This document shows positions 24,333-34,150 of a DNA stretch of 64,000 nt, in pieces. This stretch comes from an uncultured Amylibacter sp. Its GTDB lineage: Bacteria; Pseudomonadota; Alphaproteobacteria; Rhodobacterales; Rhodobacteraceae. The stretch is taken from assembly GCA_943846615.1 (NCBI GenBank), contig OX044354.1, positions 1,691,001 to 1,755,000 of the forward strand, read 5' to 3'. Under the pieces are notes generated by a model. The model ran no database searches. It had not been told where the DNA came from and worked only from the letters and a program-made list of their open reading frames with translations. Position numbers and translations under genes: made by a program. The first letter of the stretch is position 1. Every line of letters begins with the position of its first letter.

Positions 24333-26693
24333 ATGAGTGAAGGAATTGGCGCACGCGTCTTGCGCAAAGAAGACAAGAGATTTCTACTAGGTAAAGGCCG
24401 TTACACGGACGATATCGTAGAGCCAAACCAAGCCTATGCCGCATTCGTGCGCAGTCCGCACGCGCATGCCACAATCAAAAGCATCGATAGTGCCGCCGCA
24501 TCCGCGATGGAAGGTGTCGAAGGCGTTTTGACGGGCCCAGAATTGGTTGCCGACGGTATTGGCAACATTATTTGTGGTTGGGGTGTAACATCCAAAGATG
24601 GCACACCGATGAACATGGGTGCATGGTCTGCATTGGCGACCGAAAAGGTACGTTATGTGGGAGATGCTGTTGCAATCGTTGTTGCAGACAGCCCTGCCGC
24701 CGCAAAATTAGCTGCCGAAGCAGTTGTTGTGGATTATGATGTTTTGCCAGTTGTTGTGAACTCTGTTGATGCGTTGGAAGCTGGCGCACCAGAAATTCAC
24801 GAAAATGCGCCTGGTAACTTGATTTTTGATTGGGAAATCGGAAACCAAGAACCAACAGAGGCCGCTTTGGCATCTGCGGAACATATCGTTGAATTGGACA
24901 TCGTTAACAATCGCCTTGCGCCAAATCCAATGGAACCACGCGCCGCGATCGCCACATTTAACGAGGCCGAAGACCACTACACACTCTATACAACATCGCA
25001 AAACCCGCACGTTGCGCGTTTGGTGTTGTCGGCGTTTTACAACGTTGCACCAGAACATAAGCTGCGCGTAATCGCGCCCGATGTTGGTGGTGGATTTGGT
25101 TCAAAAATCTACATCTACCCAGAAGAGATTGCATGTCTGTGGGCATCAATGAAAACCAACCGTTCGGTAAAATGGACATCTGATCGTACCGAAGCATTTT
25201 TGACAGACGCACATGGTCGTGACCACGTGACAACGGCGAAAATGGGCTTTGACAAGAACCACAAAATTGTTGGTTTACGTGTGAACACCAAGGCAAACCT
25301 TGGCGCGTACATGTCATTGTTTTCCTCGGCAACACCAACATACCTGTACGCGACATTGCTGTCGGGTCAGTACAATATCGAAAACGTCTATGCAGATGTT
25401 CAAGGTGTGTACACAAATACCGTTCCTGTGGATGCATATCGCGGCGCGGGTCGCCCCGAAGCATCCTATGTTATGGAGCGTATGATGGAAACGGCTGCAC
25501 GTCAGTTGGGTGTTGATCCTGCTGAATTGCGCGCCAAAAACTTCGTCAAAGAATTCCCGCATCAAACGCCTGTTATCATGGCCTACGACAGCGGTGATTT
25601 CAAAGCAAACCAAGACCAAGCTATGAAAGCCGCCGATTACAAAGGCTTTGAAAAGCGTCGCAAAGAGGCCGCAAAACGTGGCAAATTACGTGGCATTGGT
25701 TTCTCCAACTACATTGAGGCATGTGGCATCGCGCCATCCGCCGCGGTTGGTAGCTTGGGCGCTGGTGTTGGTCTGTGGGAAAGTGCGGAGGTGCGTGTAA
25801 ATCCTGTGGGCACCATCGAAATTCTAACGGGTTCGCACAGCCACGGTCAGGGTCATGAAACCACGTTCGCACAACTGGTTTCCGAACGCCTTGATCTGCC
25901 TACGGACAATATCCAAATCGTCCACGGCGACACGGATAAGGTTCAATTTGGTATGGGTACATACGGATCGCGTTCAGGCGCTGTTGGCATGTCCGCCATT
26001 TCCAAAGCCTTGGACAAAGTCGAAGCAAAGGTCAAAAAGATCGGTGCACACGTGTTAGAAGCATCCGAAGATGACATCGTCATCGAAGGCGGCGCCGTAA
26101 AGGTTAAGGGCACCGACAAGCAAATGCTGTGGCACGAAGTTGGTTTGGCGGCATACACCGCGCACAACATTCCCGAAGGCATGGAACCAGGCCTGAAAGA
26201 AAGCGCGTTTTACGATCCGTCGAATTTCACATTCCCAGCTGGTTGCTACATCTGTGAGGTCGAAGTTGACCCCGAAACGGGCACAACAGACATCGTTCAG
26301 TTCGTGGCATCAGACGACTTTGGTACAATCATCAACCCGATGATCGTAGAAGGTCAGGTACACGGTGGTTTGGCCCAAGGTATCGGCCAAGCGATGTTGG
26401 AAGGCGTTGTTTATGATGATGACGGTCAACAATTGTCTGCGTCATACATGGATTACACCATGCCACGCGCTGACGATTTGCCAATGTACAAGGTGATGCA
26501 CCAATCCACTGAATGCCCAGGCAACCCATTGGGTATGAAAGGTTGTGGCGAGGCAGGGGCGATTGGTTCCCCACCTGCGGTGATCAATGCGATCACGGAT
26601 GCCATCGGCAACAACAATCTGGCCATGCCAGCAACCCCATCCGCCGTTTGGGCCGCTTTGCAAGAAGTGTCCGCGAAAACAGCAGCAGAATAG
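24333..26693 (+). CDS. coxL: Form II aerobic CO dehydrogenase-like molybdopterin large subunit (CoxL)
   Basis: This is the catalytic subunit (786 aa) that binds molybdopterin-cytosine dinucleotide. The active-site loop is AYRGAGR at about 368-374, the form II signature; true CO dehydrogenases (form I) have AYxCSFR with a copper-binding Cys. Other family blocks are GVGGFGSK-like DVGGGFGSKIYIYPEE, QGHETTFAQLVSERL, and the C-terminal catalytic Glu region KGCGEAGAIGSPPAVINA. The gene order S-L-M also fits form II; form I is M-S-L. CO oxidation by form II enzymes is not generally supported, and the real substrate may be an aldehyde or heterocycle. It belongs to one operon with coxG, coxS and coxM. 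Confidence 0.94.
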   Translation: MSEGIGARVLRKEDKRFLLGKGRYTDDIVEPNQAYAAFVRSPHAHATIKSIDSAAASAMEGVEGVLTGPELVADGIGNIICGWGVTSKDGTPMNMGAWSALATEKVRYVGDAVAIVVADSPAAAKLAAEAVVVDYDVLPVVVNSVDALEAGAPEIHENAPGNLIFDWEIGNQEPTEAALASAEHIVELDIVNNRLAPNPMEPRAAIATFNEAEDHYTLYTTSQNPHVARLVLSAFYNVAPEHKLRVIAPDVGGGFGSKIYIYPEEIACLWASMKTNRSVKWTSDRTEAFLTDAHGRDHVTTAKMGFDKNHKIVGLRVNTKANLGAYMSLFSSATPTYLYATLLSGQYNIENVYADVQGVYTNTVPVDAYRGAGRPEASYVMERMMETAARQLGVDPAELRAKNFVKEFPHQTPVIMAYDSGDFKANQDQAMKAADYKGFEKRRKEAAKRGKLRGIGFSNYIEACGIAPSAAVGSLGAGVGLWESAEVRVNPVGTIEILTGSHSHGQGHETTFAQLVSERLDLPTDNIQIVHGDTDKVQFGMGTYGSRSGAVGMSAISKALDKVEAKVKKIGAHVLEASEDDIVIEGGAVKVKGTDKQMLWHEVGLAAYTAHNIPEGMEPGLKESAFYDPSNFTFPAGCYICEVEVDPETGTTDIVQFVASDDFGTIINPMIVEGQVHGGLAQGIGQAMLEGVVYDDDGQQLSASYMDYTMPRADDLPMYKVMHQSTECPGNPLGMKGCGEAGAIGSPPAVINAITDAIGNNNLAMPATPSAVWAALQEVSAKTAAE

Positions 26694-26703
26694 GAGAGAT
26701 ATC

Positions 26704-27534
26704 ATGTACACAACGAAATATCACAAAGCCTCTGACGCCGCGAATGCCGCCTCCCTTTTGAGCGGCGCACAGGATGGTAAAATCCTTGCTGGTGGTCAAA
26801 CATTGGTGCCAACGATGAAACAACGCTTGGCTGCGCCATCCGATTTGGTTGACATCAGCGGTATCGACGCATTGCGCGGTATCACTGTGACGGCACGCAA
26901 AAAGTTAGGCGTGTTGAAGGCCAAAGATGGCGCAACAATCACAATCGGCGCGGCAACAACCCACGCCGAGGTGGCTGGCAACGCCGATCTGGCGAAGGCT
27001 TGCCCTGTGATTTGCGGTCTGGCTGGTGAAATTGGTGATCCAGCAGTACGTCATCGCGGAACGATTGGCGGCTCTGTTGCCAATAATGATCCGGCTGCGG
27101 ACTACCCCGCGGCATTGATGGCACTGGGCGCAACGATCACGACAAACCAGCGTTCGATTTCAGCGGATGATTTTTTCACAGGGTTGTTTGCAACCGCCCT
27201 GAATGATGGCGAAATCATCACCGAAATTTCATTCCAAGCCCCAGCCGAAGGCGGATACGGCAAATTCCCAAGCCCTGCATCTCGGTATGCAATGGTTGGC
27301 GTATTTGCGGCAAAATCCATCGACGGTGATGTGCGTGTTGCGGTTACAGGCGCGGGCGATGACGGTGTATTCCGTCACGCAGGTCTGGAAGCGGCACTTG
27401 CGTCAAATTGGTCTGCGGATGCGGTTTCTGGTGTTGATGTCAGTGCAGATGGCCTGATGTCAGACATCCACGGCAATGCCGCGTATCGCGCAAACCTGAT
27501 TGGCGTGATGGCGAAGAAAGCTGTTTCGGCTTAA
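26704..27534 (+). CDS. coxM: Molybdenum hydroxylase FAD-binding medium subunit (CoxM)
   Basis: This flavoprotein subunit (276 aa) takes electrons from the [2Fe-2S] clusters. The FAD-binding motifs are ILAGGQTLVPTMKQRL (about residues 23-38) and TIGGSVANNDPAADYPA. The ATG at 26704 follows AGGAGAGATATC; the longer frame to 26587 lies inside coxL. It is somewhat short compared with CoxM of Afipia (288 aa) but complete. A hairpin follows before coxD. Confidence 0.94.
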   Translation: MYTTKYHKASDAANAASLLSGAQDGKILAGGQTLVPTMKQRLAAPSDLVDISGIDALRGITVTARKKLGVLKAKDGATITIGAATTHAEVAGNADLAKACPVICGLAGEIGDPAVRHRGTIGGSVANNDPAADYPAALMALGATITTNQRSISADDFFTGLFATALNDGEIITEISFQAPAEGGYGKFPSPASRYAMVGVFAAKSIDGDVRVAVTGAGDDGVFRHAGLEAALASNWSADAVSGVDVSADGLMSDIHGNAAYRANLIGVMAKKAVSA

Positions 27535-27557
27535 TTCGATCACAGTTTAAAACAACT

Positions 27558-27587
27558 ACACCAGCCCTATTCCAAGGGCTGGTGTTT
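27558..27587 (+). terminator. Hairpin between coxM and coxD
   Basis: There is a perfect 11-bp stem ACACCAGCCCT/AGGGCTGGTGT with a 6-base loop, followed only by a short TTT. It could stop or slow transcription after coxM so that less message reaches coxD-E-F, or protect the 3' end of the structural-gene message. Confidence 0.65.
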
Positions 27588-27604
27588 CCAGTTAAGGTTC
27601 CCTT

Positions 27605-28492
27605 ATGACGTCTAAATTACCAAAATCGATTGATGAAACACAGGCCATGCTGGCCAAGTCTGGCTATATCTGTGATCGCGGGCTTGGGACATTAACGTTT
27701 TTGTCCCTAACCCTTGCACGCCCAATTTTTCTAGAAGGCGAAGCGGGTGTTGGTAAAACGGAACTGGCAAAATCCCTGGCAAAATCGCTGGGTCGTGATC
27801 TGATCCGTCTACAATGCTACGAAGGTTTGGATGCCTCCAGTGCAGTATATGAATGGAACTTTGCCGCGCAAATGTTGGCCATGCGCAATGGTGCAACAGA
27901 TGATGATATTTACAGCGATAAATTTCTGCTCAAACGCGCGTTATTACAGGCAATGGAACCGCATAAAAACGGCCCGCCTGTATTGTTGATCGATGAAATT
28001 GACCGCACAGATGCACCATTTGAGGCATTTTTATTGGAAGCATTATCCGATTTTCAGGTGACCGTTCCCGAAATCGGAACCGTTACAGCACCAGAACCTC
28101 CCATCGTTATTCTAACATCAAACCGTACCCGCGAGGTGCACGATGCATTAAAACGTCGCTGTTTATACCACTGGGTTGATTACCCCGATTTCGACCAAGA
28201 ATTGGAAATCCTAACCGCCCGTGTGCCGCAGGCCAAGGCGGATCTAAGCGAACAAGTTGTCGCCTTCGTTCAACGTCTGCGCGATGAGGATTTGTTTAAA
28301 AAACCGGGTCTGGCGGAAACCTTGGATTGGGCGAAATGTTTGGTTGCGCTTGATGTGGTGGCACTGTCGCCCGATGTGATTGCAGATACAATCGGTGCCG
28401 TATTAAAATACCAAGACGACATCGCACGCATGCACGGATCCGAAGTGAACCGTATTTTGGACAGCGTTCGCGCCGATCTTCGGTCTGCTTGA
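27605..28492 (+). CDS. coxD: MoxR-type AAA+ ATPase (CoxD)
   Basis: This 295-aa AAA+ protein has Walker A GEAGVGKT at about 45-52, Walker B LLIDEID at about 127-133, and sensor 1 VILTSNRTRE. In cox clusters CoxD acts with the VWA protein CoxE in maturation of the metal site: in Afipia it is needed for sulfuration/copper insertion. With a form II enzyme, a general insertion or chaperone role is more likely. Its stop overlaps the coxE start (TGATG). Confidence 0.92.
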   Translation: MTSKLPKSIDETQAMLAKSGYICDRGLGTLTFLSLTLARPIFLEGEAGVGKTELAKSLAKSLGRDLIRLQCYEGLDASSAVYEWNFAAQMLAMRNGATDDDIYSDKFLLKRALLQAMEPHKNGPPVLLIDEIDRTDAPFEAFLLEALSDFQVTVPEIGTVTAPEPPIVILTSNRTREVHDALKRRCLYHWVDYPDFDQELEILTARVPQAKADLSEQVVAFVQRLRDEDLFKKPGLAETLDWAKCLVALDVVALSPDVIADTIGAVLKYQDDIARMHGSEVNRILDSVRADLRSA

Positions 28493-29724
28493 TGAGCGTT
28501 GTTGCGCTGCACTCACAGGGGCGCTTGCCCGAAAACATCACATATTTTTGCAAGGCATTGCGCCGTGCGGGTGTGCCCGTTGGTACCGCGCAAATTCTGG
28601 ATACAATCCGCGCGGTGAATGCCGTCGGGTTCACCAAACGCCACGATTTTCGCGTCACATTACGGGCCTGCTTGGTTACCAAACCCGAACATTTCGCGGT
28701 TTTTGATCAAGTGTTCAGAATGTTTTGGCGCGATCCAGAATTTCTCGACAAAATGATCACAAATCTGCTGCCCGCCATAAACACACCTCCCGTGGAAAAA
28801 GAATTAAAGCCCGCGCAAAACCGCGCCGTTGATGCCATGAGCGCGGGGCAATCGCGAAATCTTCCCGCCGTGGATCGCGAAGAAATAGAGGTCGAAGCAA
28901 CACTCAGCCATTCACAAACCGAAGTCCTGAAGCATCTGGATTTCGAAGTGATGACAAACAGCGAAGTGGCGGCCGCCGAACGTGCCATCGCACAATTGCG
29001 CCTGCCCATCGTAAAACGCCCATCACGTCGTTACCACACATCCCCAACAGGCCAACGCATCGACGCGCGTGCCGCATTTCGCTCCGCACGTAAAACAGGG
29101 GGCGAAGTTCTATCCCTGCCCAAACGCCGCCCAACCCCGCGCCCCGTAAACCTGACGGTGCTGTGTGATATCTCGGGCTCAATGGCATCCTATTCCCGCA
29201 TGATGATGCATTTCATCCATTCGGTTGCTCGTAAACAGGGCGCTGGGTGGGGCAATGTGAATGCGTTTACATTCGGTACTCGCCTGACGAACATCACCAA
29301 ATCACTGGATGTCAAAGACCCAGATGCCGCCCTGCGCGTCATCGGTGATCAGGTCAAAGATTGGGAAGGTGGCACGAAAATCGGGACCTGTCTGGAACGA
29401 TTCAATAAGGATTGGTCGCGTCGTGTTTTGGGCGGCAATGCCACGGTTCTGTTGATCACCGATGGGTTAGAACGCGAAGATGTTGATGTGTTGTCCGACC
29501 AAATGCAACGCTTGCATTTATCGTCTAAGGATTTGATTTGGCTTAACCCCTTGCTACGCTGGGATGCGTTTGAACCACAGGCGATGGGCATCCGCGCTAT
29601 GTTGCCCCACGTCGATCAATTTTTGGCTTGCCACAACATCAATTCGTTGACCGAACTGGCAACTGTATTAGGATCGGGTGGTCAAACATCCGATCTGATG
29701 CGAATGAAAGCAATGTTATCATGA
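28492..29724 (+). CDS. coxE: VWA-domain protein (CoxE)
   Basis: This 410-aa protein has a VWA domain whose MIDAS motif is DISGSM at about 226-231 (LTVLCDISGSMAS), followed by the later acidic position in LLITDGLERED. The N-terminal half is helical, and the middle part (about 100-215) is polar and basic. It forms a pair with the MoxR ATPase CoxD, a known chaperone pair type. The start at 28492 overlaps coxD (TGATG) and the stop overlaps coxF (ATGA), so the three are tightly coupled. Confidence 0.92.
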   Translation: MSVVALHSQGRLPENITYFCKALRRAGVPVGTAQILDTIRAVNAVGFTKRHDFRVTLRACLVTKPEHFAVFDQVFRMFWRDPEFLDKMITNLLPAINTPPVEKELKPAQNRAVDAMSAGQSRNLPAVDREEIEVEATLSHSQTEVLKHLDFEVMTNSEVAAAERAIAQLRLPIVKRPSRRYHTSPTGQRIDARAAFRSARKTGGEVLSLPKRRPTPRPVNLTVLCDISGSMASYSRMMMHFIHSVARKQGAGWGNVNAFTFGTRLTNITKSLDVKDPDAALRVIGDQVKDWEGGTKIGTCLERFNKDWSRRVLGGNATVLLITDGLEREDVDVLSDQMQRLHLSSKDLIWLNPLLRWDAFEPQAMGIRAMLPHVDQFLACHNINSLTELATVLGSGGQTSDLMRMKAMLS

Positions 29725-30680
29725 CCCCAAACGACCATATGCCAAGTGTTGCAGTTGACCTGATTTCTCAGGGCAAACGCGCTGCGCTGGCCACGGTGAT
29801 TTCCACATGGGGATCAGCTCCACGCCCCATTGGATCGCAACTGGCGATCACATCTGACGGTGAATTCTGGGGCTCTGTTTCTGGCGGCTGTGTCGAAGGT
29901 GCGGTGATCCTAGAGGCGCAATCAGCGTTAGAAGATGGCAAATGCCGTATCCTTGAATACGGCGTGGCGGATGAGGATGCATTTGCCGTTGGGTTGGCCT
30001 GTGGCGGTGAAATTCGCATTTTGGTGGAACCAATTGACATTGGCGATGGACCGACCTCTGATCAGATCAGCGAAATCGCACAGGCACATAAGGATCGCAA
30101 AGCAATCGCATTGTCGGTCGATTTGGCGACTTGGGCACGCAAATTTATCGCGCCTACATCCGATACCGCCTATCTGACGGACAATGTTTTCACTGCCGTT
30201 CATGCGCCCGCATTACAATTGGCCATCGTCGGTGCGGTACACATCACACAGGTCCTGGCCCCCATTGCGCGCATGGCAGGGTATAGTGTTTTCCTGATTG
30301 ATCCTCGCGAAGGCTTTGCTACACAAACACGGTTTCCCGATGATATCTTCATCGATGCGTGGCCCGACGAGGCTATGGATCAAATTGGGTTGGATGAACG
30401 CACAGGGGTTATCACCCTGACGCATGATCCCAAAATGGACAATCCCGCATTGGAACGCGCAATCCAAAGTGATGCGTTTTACATCGGCGCGCTTGGATCA
30501 AAACGCACCCATGCAAAACGATGCGTTCATTTGGAACAGGCAGGGTTTAACGCCAAACAGATCGGACGCATTCACGCACCAATCGGCGCTGATATCGGGT
30601 CAAAATCCCCCGCCGAAATCGCCATTTCCATCATGGCAGAATTGACCGAGCGCTTGCGCCGCCCAGAAACACGCCGATGA
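29721..30680 (+). CDS. coxF: XdhC/CoxF-family molybdenum cofactor insertion protein
   Basis: This 319-aa protein of the XdhC/CoxI family binds molybdenum cofactor and delivers it to the hydroxylase. The N-terminal domain carries GSAPRPIGSQLAI, GSVSGGCVEGAV and GLACGGEIRILVEP. The C-terminal Rossmann-like part reads LAIVGAVHITQVLAPIARMA, and then IGALGSKRTHAKR. The ATG at 29721 overlaps the coxE stop. Usually the Rossmann motif is GxGH-x-x-Q; here it is GAVHITQ, with Ala in place of Gly. The name coxF follows gene position; coxI is also used for this family. Confidence 0.88.
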   Translation: MTPNDHMPSVAVDLISQGKRAALATVISTWGSAPRPIGSQLAITSDGEFWGSVSGGCVEGAVILEAQSALEDGKCRILEYGVADEDAFAVGLACGGEIRILVEPIDIGDGPTSDQISEIAQAHKDRKAIALSVDLATWARKFIAPTSDTAYLTDNVFTAVHAPALQLAIVGAVHITQVLAPIARMAGYSVFLIDPREGFATQTRFPDDIFIDAWPDEAMDQIGLDERTGVITLTHDPKMDNPALERAIQSDAFYIGALGSKRTHAKRCVHLEQAGFNAKQIGRIHAPIGADIGSKSPAEIAISIMAELTERLRRPETRR

Positions 30681-32296
30681 AGTTTGGATTAATAAACGTT
30701 ACAGATGCGATGGGTACCATTTTGGCCCATTCCATGAAGGTTGGGGAATTGCGTTTGCCCAAGGGCACACAGATTGGTCAAGCGCAGATAACTGCGTTGC
30801 GCGATTCTGGCATCACACAGATCACGGTGGCCCAACTGGACGCAGATGATATTGATGAAAACAGTGCCGCCGCAAAGATTGGTGCAGCGCTGTTGTCAGA
30901 TGGATGTCATGTAACGGATCCCGTCGCAGGGCGTGTAAATCTGATTGCTGATCGGTCGGGTGTTTTGGTGTTGAATTCAGGCGCAATAAACAAAATAAAC
31001 AGCATCGACGAAGCACTAACCATCGCTACTCTGCCAGATTTTGCGCGCGTCGACAAAGGTGCGTTATTGGCCACGATCAAGGTCATCCCTTACGCTGCCA
31101 ATTCAAATTCGATTAACGAAGTCATTTCCAAAATAGAGGCAAATTCCTTTCACTTGCACCCCTTCGTTTCACAGAGCGTCGATTTGATCTTAACACGCAC
31201 AGATGGTTTCAAGGAAAGTTTGATCGCAAAAGGTGAGAAAACAATCGCTGACCGCATTGCGCCGCTTGGTCTCTCATTACAAAACTGCGTTCATGTTGAA
31301 CATGAAACGGATGCGGTTTCCTCGGCAATCAGTGATAGCAAGGCCGAAATCATTTTGATACTTGGCGCGTCAGCAACATCTGACAGGCAGGATGTGATCC
31401 CAGCAGCGATCGAGATGGCCAAGGGCAAGATCACGCGGTTTGGCATGCCTGTGGATCCTGGAAACCTGTTGGTTATCGGTCATCATAAATCGGCGAAGAT
31501 CGTAGGCTTGCCAGGTTGTGCCCGCGCACCCGCGTTAAATGGCGCAGATTGGGTTTTGGAACGATTGGCCGCCAGAATATCAGTTGGGAACGACGATATC
31601 GCAAAAATGGGTGTTGGTGGGTTATTAAAAGAAATTCCGCAACGCATTCATCCACGTTCCAAAAAACAAACCGAAAACGGCCCTAAAATCGGCCTGTTGT
31701 TGGCCGCTGGCGCATCCAGCCGTATGTTGGGCGATGATAAACTTTTGCGCGAAATTGATGGGATCACGTTGTTGCGCCGATCAGCACTATCCATGTTAGA
31801 TGCAAATGTGGATCAGGTGTTCGTCACTATTAGGTCAAATTCACCAGCTCATAAAAGTGAATTGGTAGATTTGCCCCTCAAAATTATAGAAGTTCCAGAT
31901 GCGGCCGCGGGGATGTCCGCATCAATTCGTGCGGGCGTGACTGCGGTTCCAACAAATTCCAGCCTTATCATTCTGGGGTTGGCAGATATGCCAGATATCA
32001 CTGCAAAACACTACAATCTGCTATTGAGCGCGCATGACCCCAAACAGGATCATCTTATTATTCGCCCAATCACCCCCACAGGCAAACATGGAAATCCTGT
32101 GTTGTTCGATGCGCGTTTCTTGGAAAGCCTGCGGACAATTGATGGCGATCAAGGCGCGCGGGATATTTTGAAATCGGTTCCCGAATACATTTACAATGTT
32201 GAAATGCCCGACGAAGCCGTTACCTGTGATCTGGACACACCAGCGGCGTGGGACAGATGGCTATCAATTGAAGTGAAAAACAAAGGCGGGATATAA
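30677..32296 (+). CDS. Fusion of MoeA-like molybdopterin-binding domain and MobA-like nucleotidyltransferase
   Basis: This 539-aa protein joins two steps of cofactor maturation. Residues about 1-320 form a molybdopterin-binding module of MoeA/MogA type (LILGASATSDRQDVIPAAIE, then GMPVDPGNLLVIGHH, GLPGCARAPALNG). Residues about 334-530 form a MobA/MocA-type NTP transferase with LLLAAGASSRMLGDDKLL and LGLADMPDI. The product is probably the molybdopterin-cytosine dinucleotide used by CoxL. The gene overlaps coxF (ATGA), and with it ends the cox operon; I saw no terminator after it. Confidence 0.88.
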   Translation: MKFGLINVTDAMGTILAHSMKVGELRLPKGTQIGQAQITALRDSGITQITVAQLDADDIDENSAAAKIGAALLSDGCHVTDPVAGRVNLIADRSGVLVLNSGAINKINSIDEALTIATLPDFARVDKGALLATIKVIPYAANSNSINEVISKIEANSFHLHPFVSQSVDLILTRTDGFKESLIAKGEKTIADRIAPLGLSLQNCVHVEHETDAVSSAISDSKAEIILILGASATSDRQDVIPAAIEMAKGKITRFGMPVDPGNLLVIGHHKSAKIVGLPGCARAPALNGADWVLERLAARISVGNDDIAKMGVGGLLKEIPQRIHPRSKKQTENGPKIGLLLAAGASSRMLGDDKLLREIDGITLLRRSALSMLDANVDQVFVTIRSNSPAHKSELVDLPLKIIEVPDAAAGMSASIRAGVTAVPTNSSLIILGLADMPDITAKHYNLLLSAHDPKQDHLIIRPITPTGKHGNPVLFDARFLESLRTIDGDQGARDILKSVPEYIYNVEMPDEAVTCDLDTPAAWDRWLSIEVKNKGGI

Positions 32297-32350
32297 ACTG
32301 GTTGACTAAGACTAGTCCGAATTAATCTGACACCACCACCACCACCACGT

Positions 32351-33494
32351 TCAACGTTTCTCAGACGCGGATTTCGAAAGGGCCTGAATAAGAAAAGCTG
32401 TGAGAGCGTCCCAATCTGGCTCAAATGGTGTCCATTCTTCGGCGCTGTCCATCTTATCAATTTCCAACATAGTTTTTATATCCCCTAAACCGTAGGCGTC
32501 AAAGAAACCTTGATCGGCCTCGGATTTTTGGATGTTCAAGTCATAGCGTTCTGACGGAGACAAAAAGAAACTATGCTTTTCTCGCGGCAGAGAATCTGGG
32601 TTCTTTGCGTAAAACTGCAAGAGCGCCCTTTTCCCTTCTTTAGTAGGCATTTTTTCCAAAAGGAACGTACAGGAGCGTGGTAGTCTTGTATTAATGCGCT
32701 CACGATCTGGTACAGAGGCGACAGAAGGAATGACTTTACTCAGTCCAGCATGATCTAGGAAATCGAACACTAGATTGCCCCCTGTCCACTGTGTCGGAAC
32801 ATAGGGACGTATTGTAACTGCTTCAGCACCAAACGCGTTGATAACCGGAGCTAAAACATCTCGGAAATTCATTGCAAAATTAGCCGTATTTAGCGCATCT
32901 TTTTTTACATGTTTAACTGCTTCTGCATGGCCACTTTCCAAATGTTGGTCATACCGCCGTAGATAATAGAGAAATTGCAATTCACAATCACCAGAGAGTT
33001 GCATTAGTTCGGGCAAGATCTTACGCATAATTGCTGGCCGCGAAAAAATCTCACCAGACAACAACAAGGTTTCGCAATCAGACCCCATTTCCACTCTCGA
33101 ATTAGCAAAATCCCAAAAGGGTTGCTGACCTTCATATGTCTTTCCGATAAGGCTATGATTGCCATTCATCTTATTAGCAAGTTTTAGACCGCGATATTCC
33201 GGATAGTGAACACCATGAGACAACAAACTTTTGCGGTTGTGACGAAGAATACTCTGTAGCAAAGAACTTCCGGTTTTATGCAGCCCACAATGGAAAATAA
33301 TTTTCTTGTAATTTGAGAAACTTTTGCGGTTGTGACGAAGAACACTCTGTAGCAGAGAGCTTCCGGTTTTATGCAGTCTACGATGGAAAATAATTTTTTT
33401 GTAATTTGGGAATGTTATGGCACTGATCCTTATGCTCGTTAGTGTCTCGGCTCTCGTCAGAGCTGTGCCCGAAAGTTAGTGACGGCTTGGTCAA
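32351..33494 (-). pseudogene. Sulfotransferase-like gene, copy 1, frameshifted with doubled PAPS-binding loop
   Basis: This is a close paralogue of the gene at 34322-35371. The long open part (33262 to 32351, 303 aa) lacks a proper start and begins in the middle of the PAPS-binding region. Reading further upstream, a 93-bp in-frame tandem duplication (33225-33317 and 33318-33410, eight mismatches by my count) yields two copies of the loop, HRRLHKTGSS and HCGLHKTGSS. About 40 bases further, near 33450, one extra base relative to copy 2 shifts the frame before the TTG (33492-33494) that would match the start of copy 2. It is probably inactive. Family: small sulfotransferases with the 5'-phosphosulfate loop GLHKTGSS. 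Confidence 0.75.
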
Positions 33495-33609
33495 GCGGCC
33501 TTTTGAGGGTGCTTGATCCCGTCTTTGAATACAACCCCCTTAATGGTTTTGTCAAAGGGACTTTCTTGAGCTTTGCTCAGCTGTCAAATTCGACGATAGG
33601 AGACAACGG

Positions 33610-33863
33610 AATACTTATAAATACTTCAAAATCAGCCCCGAAATCTCTGCATTGACCGTTATGTATTATGTCGTTTTCCGCTTAGTTTGCGCCAAGATGA
33701 AAATATCCTGTATGAGTGTGGAACGAAACGATCTTGGTAGAACCGCTTTGGGTCAATTCTGGCGAAAGGTATAAATAATAAGCGGGCAGGGAGGCGCCCT
33801 AATCGGCGGTGGCATTTTGACGAAGTATTCGTGAAAATTATTGGTAAGAAACAGTACCTTTGA
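33610..33863 (+). pseudogene. IS6-family transposase remnant, N-terminal and catalytic start
   Basis: The translation gives FKISPEISALTVMYY. After one frame change near 33669 it gives CRFPLSLRQDENILYE, and after an in-frame stop NRFGSILAKG and NRRWHFDEVFVKIIGKKQYL, ending in a stop. RWHxDEVFVKI is the first-Asp catalytic block of IS6-family DDE transposases, and the parts come in the right order. It has several lesions and no C-terminal half here. The C-terminal half of a similar transposase is found at about 35536-35733. Confidence 0.7.
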
Positions 33864-34150
33864 TGTGAGATTTAGCAGGAACAGCCCAACTCTCTTCGCA
33901 TAGAGTTGGCTAGCAAAAGCACTGAACTCTCGAACGAGCAGGTGCGGCAACGCATTTATGCAATTGAACACTTCAAGCGACTTAAGCAAGAGCGCCAGGA
34001 ATTGCTGGGGATAAGAGCCGCGGCCGACGCATAATTGAATAGCCCCTAGTATTGTCGACACTTTCTGCCCTAACTTTGAAGTCAGGGGGTCCCCCCGGTT
34101 CGAGGGGTTTCAGAACGTTTAGATGTAAGCACACATTCGCTTTACAAATG

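Noticed and set aside
32331..32348. CACCACCACC triplet run after the cox cluster
   Set aside because: Only six triplets, no coding frame and no further repeats; too short to treat as a microsatellite of interest.
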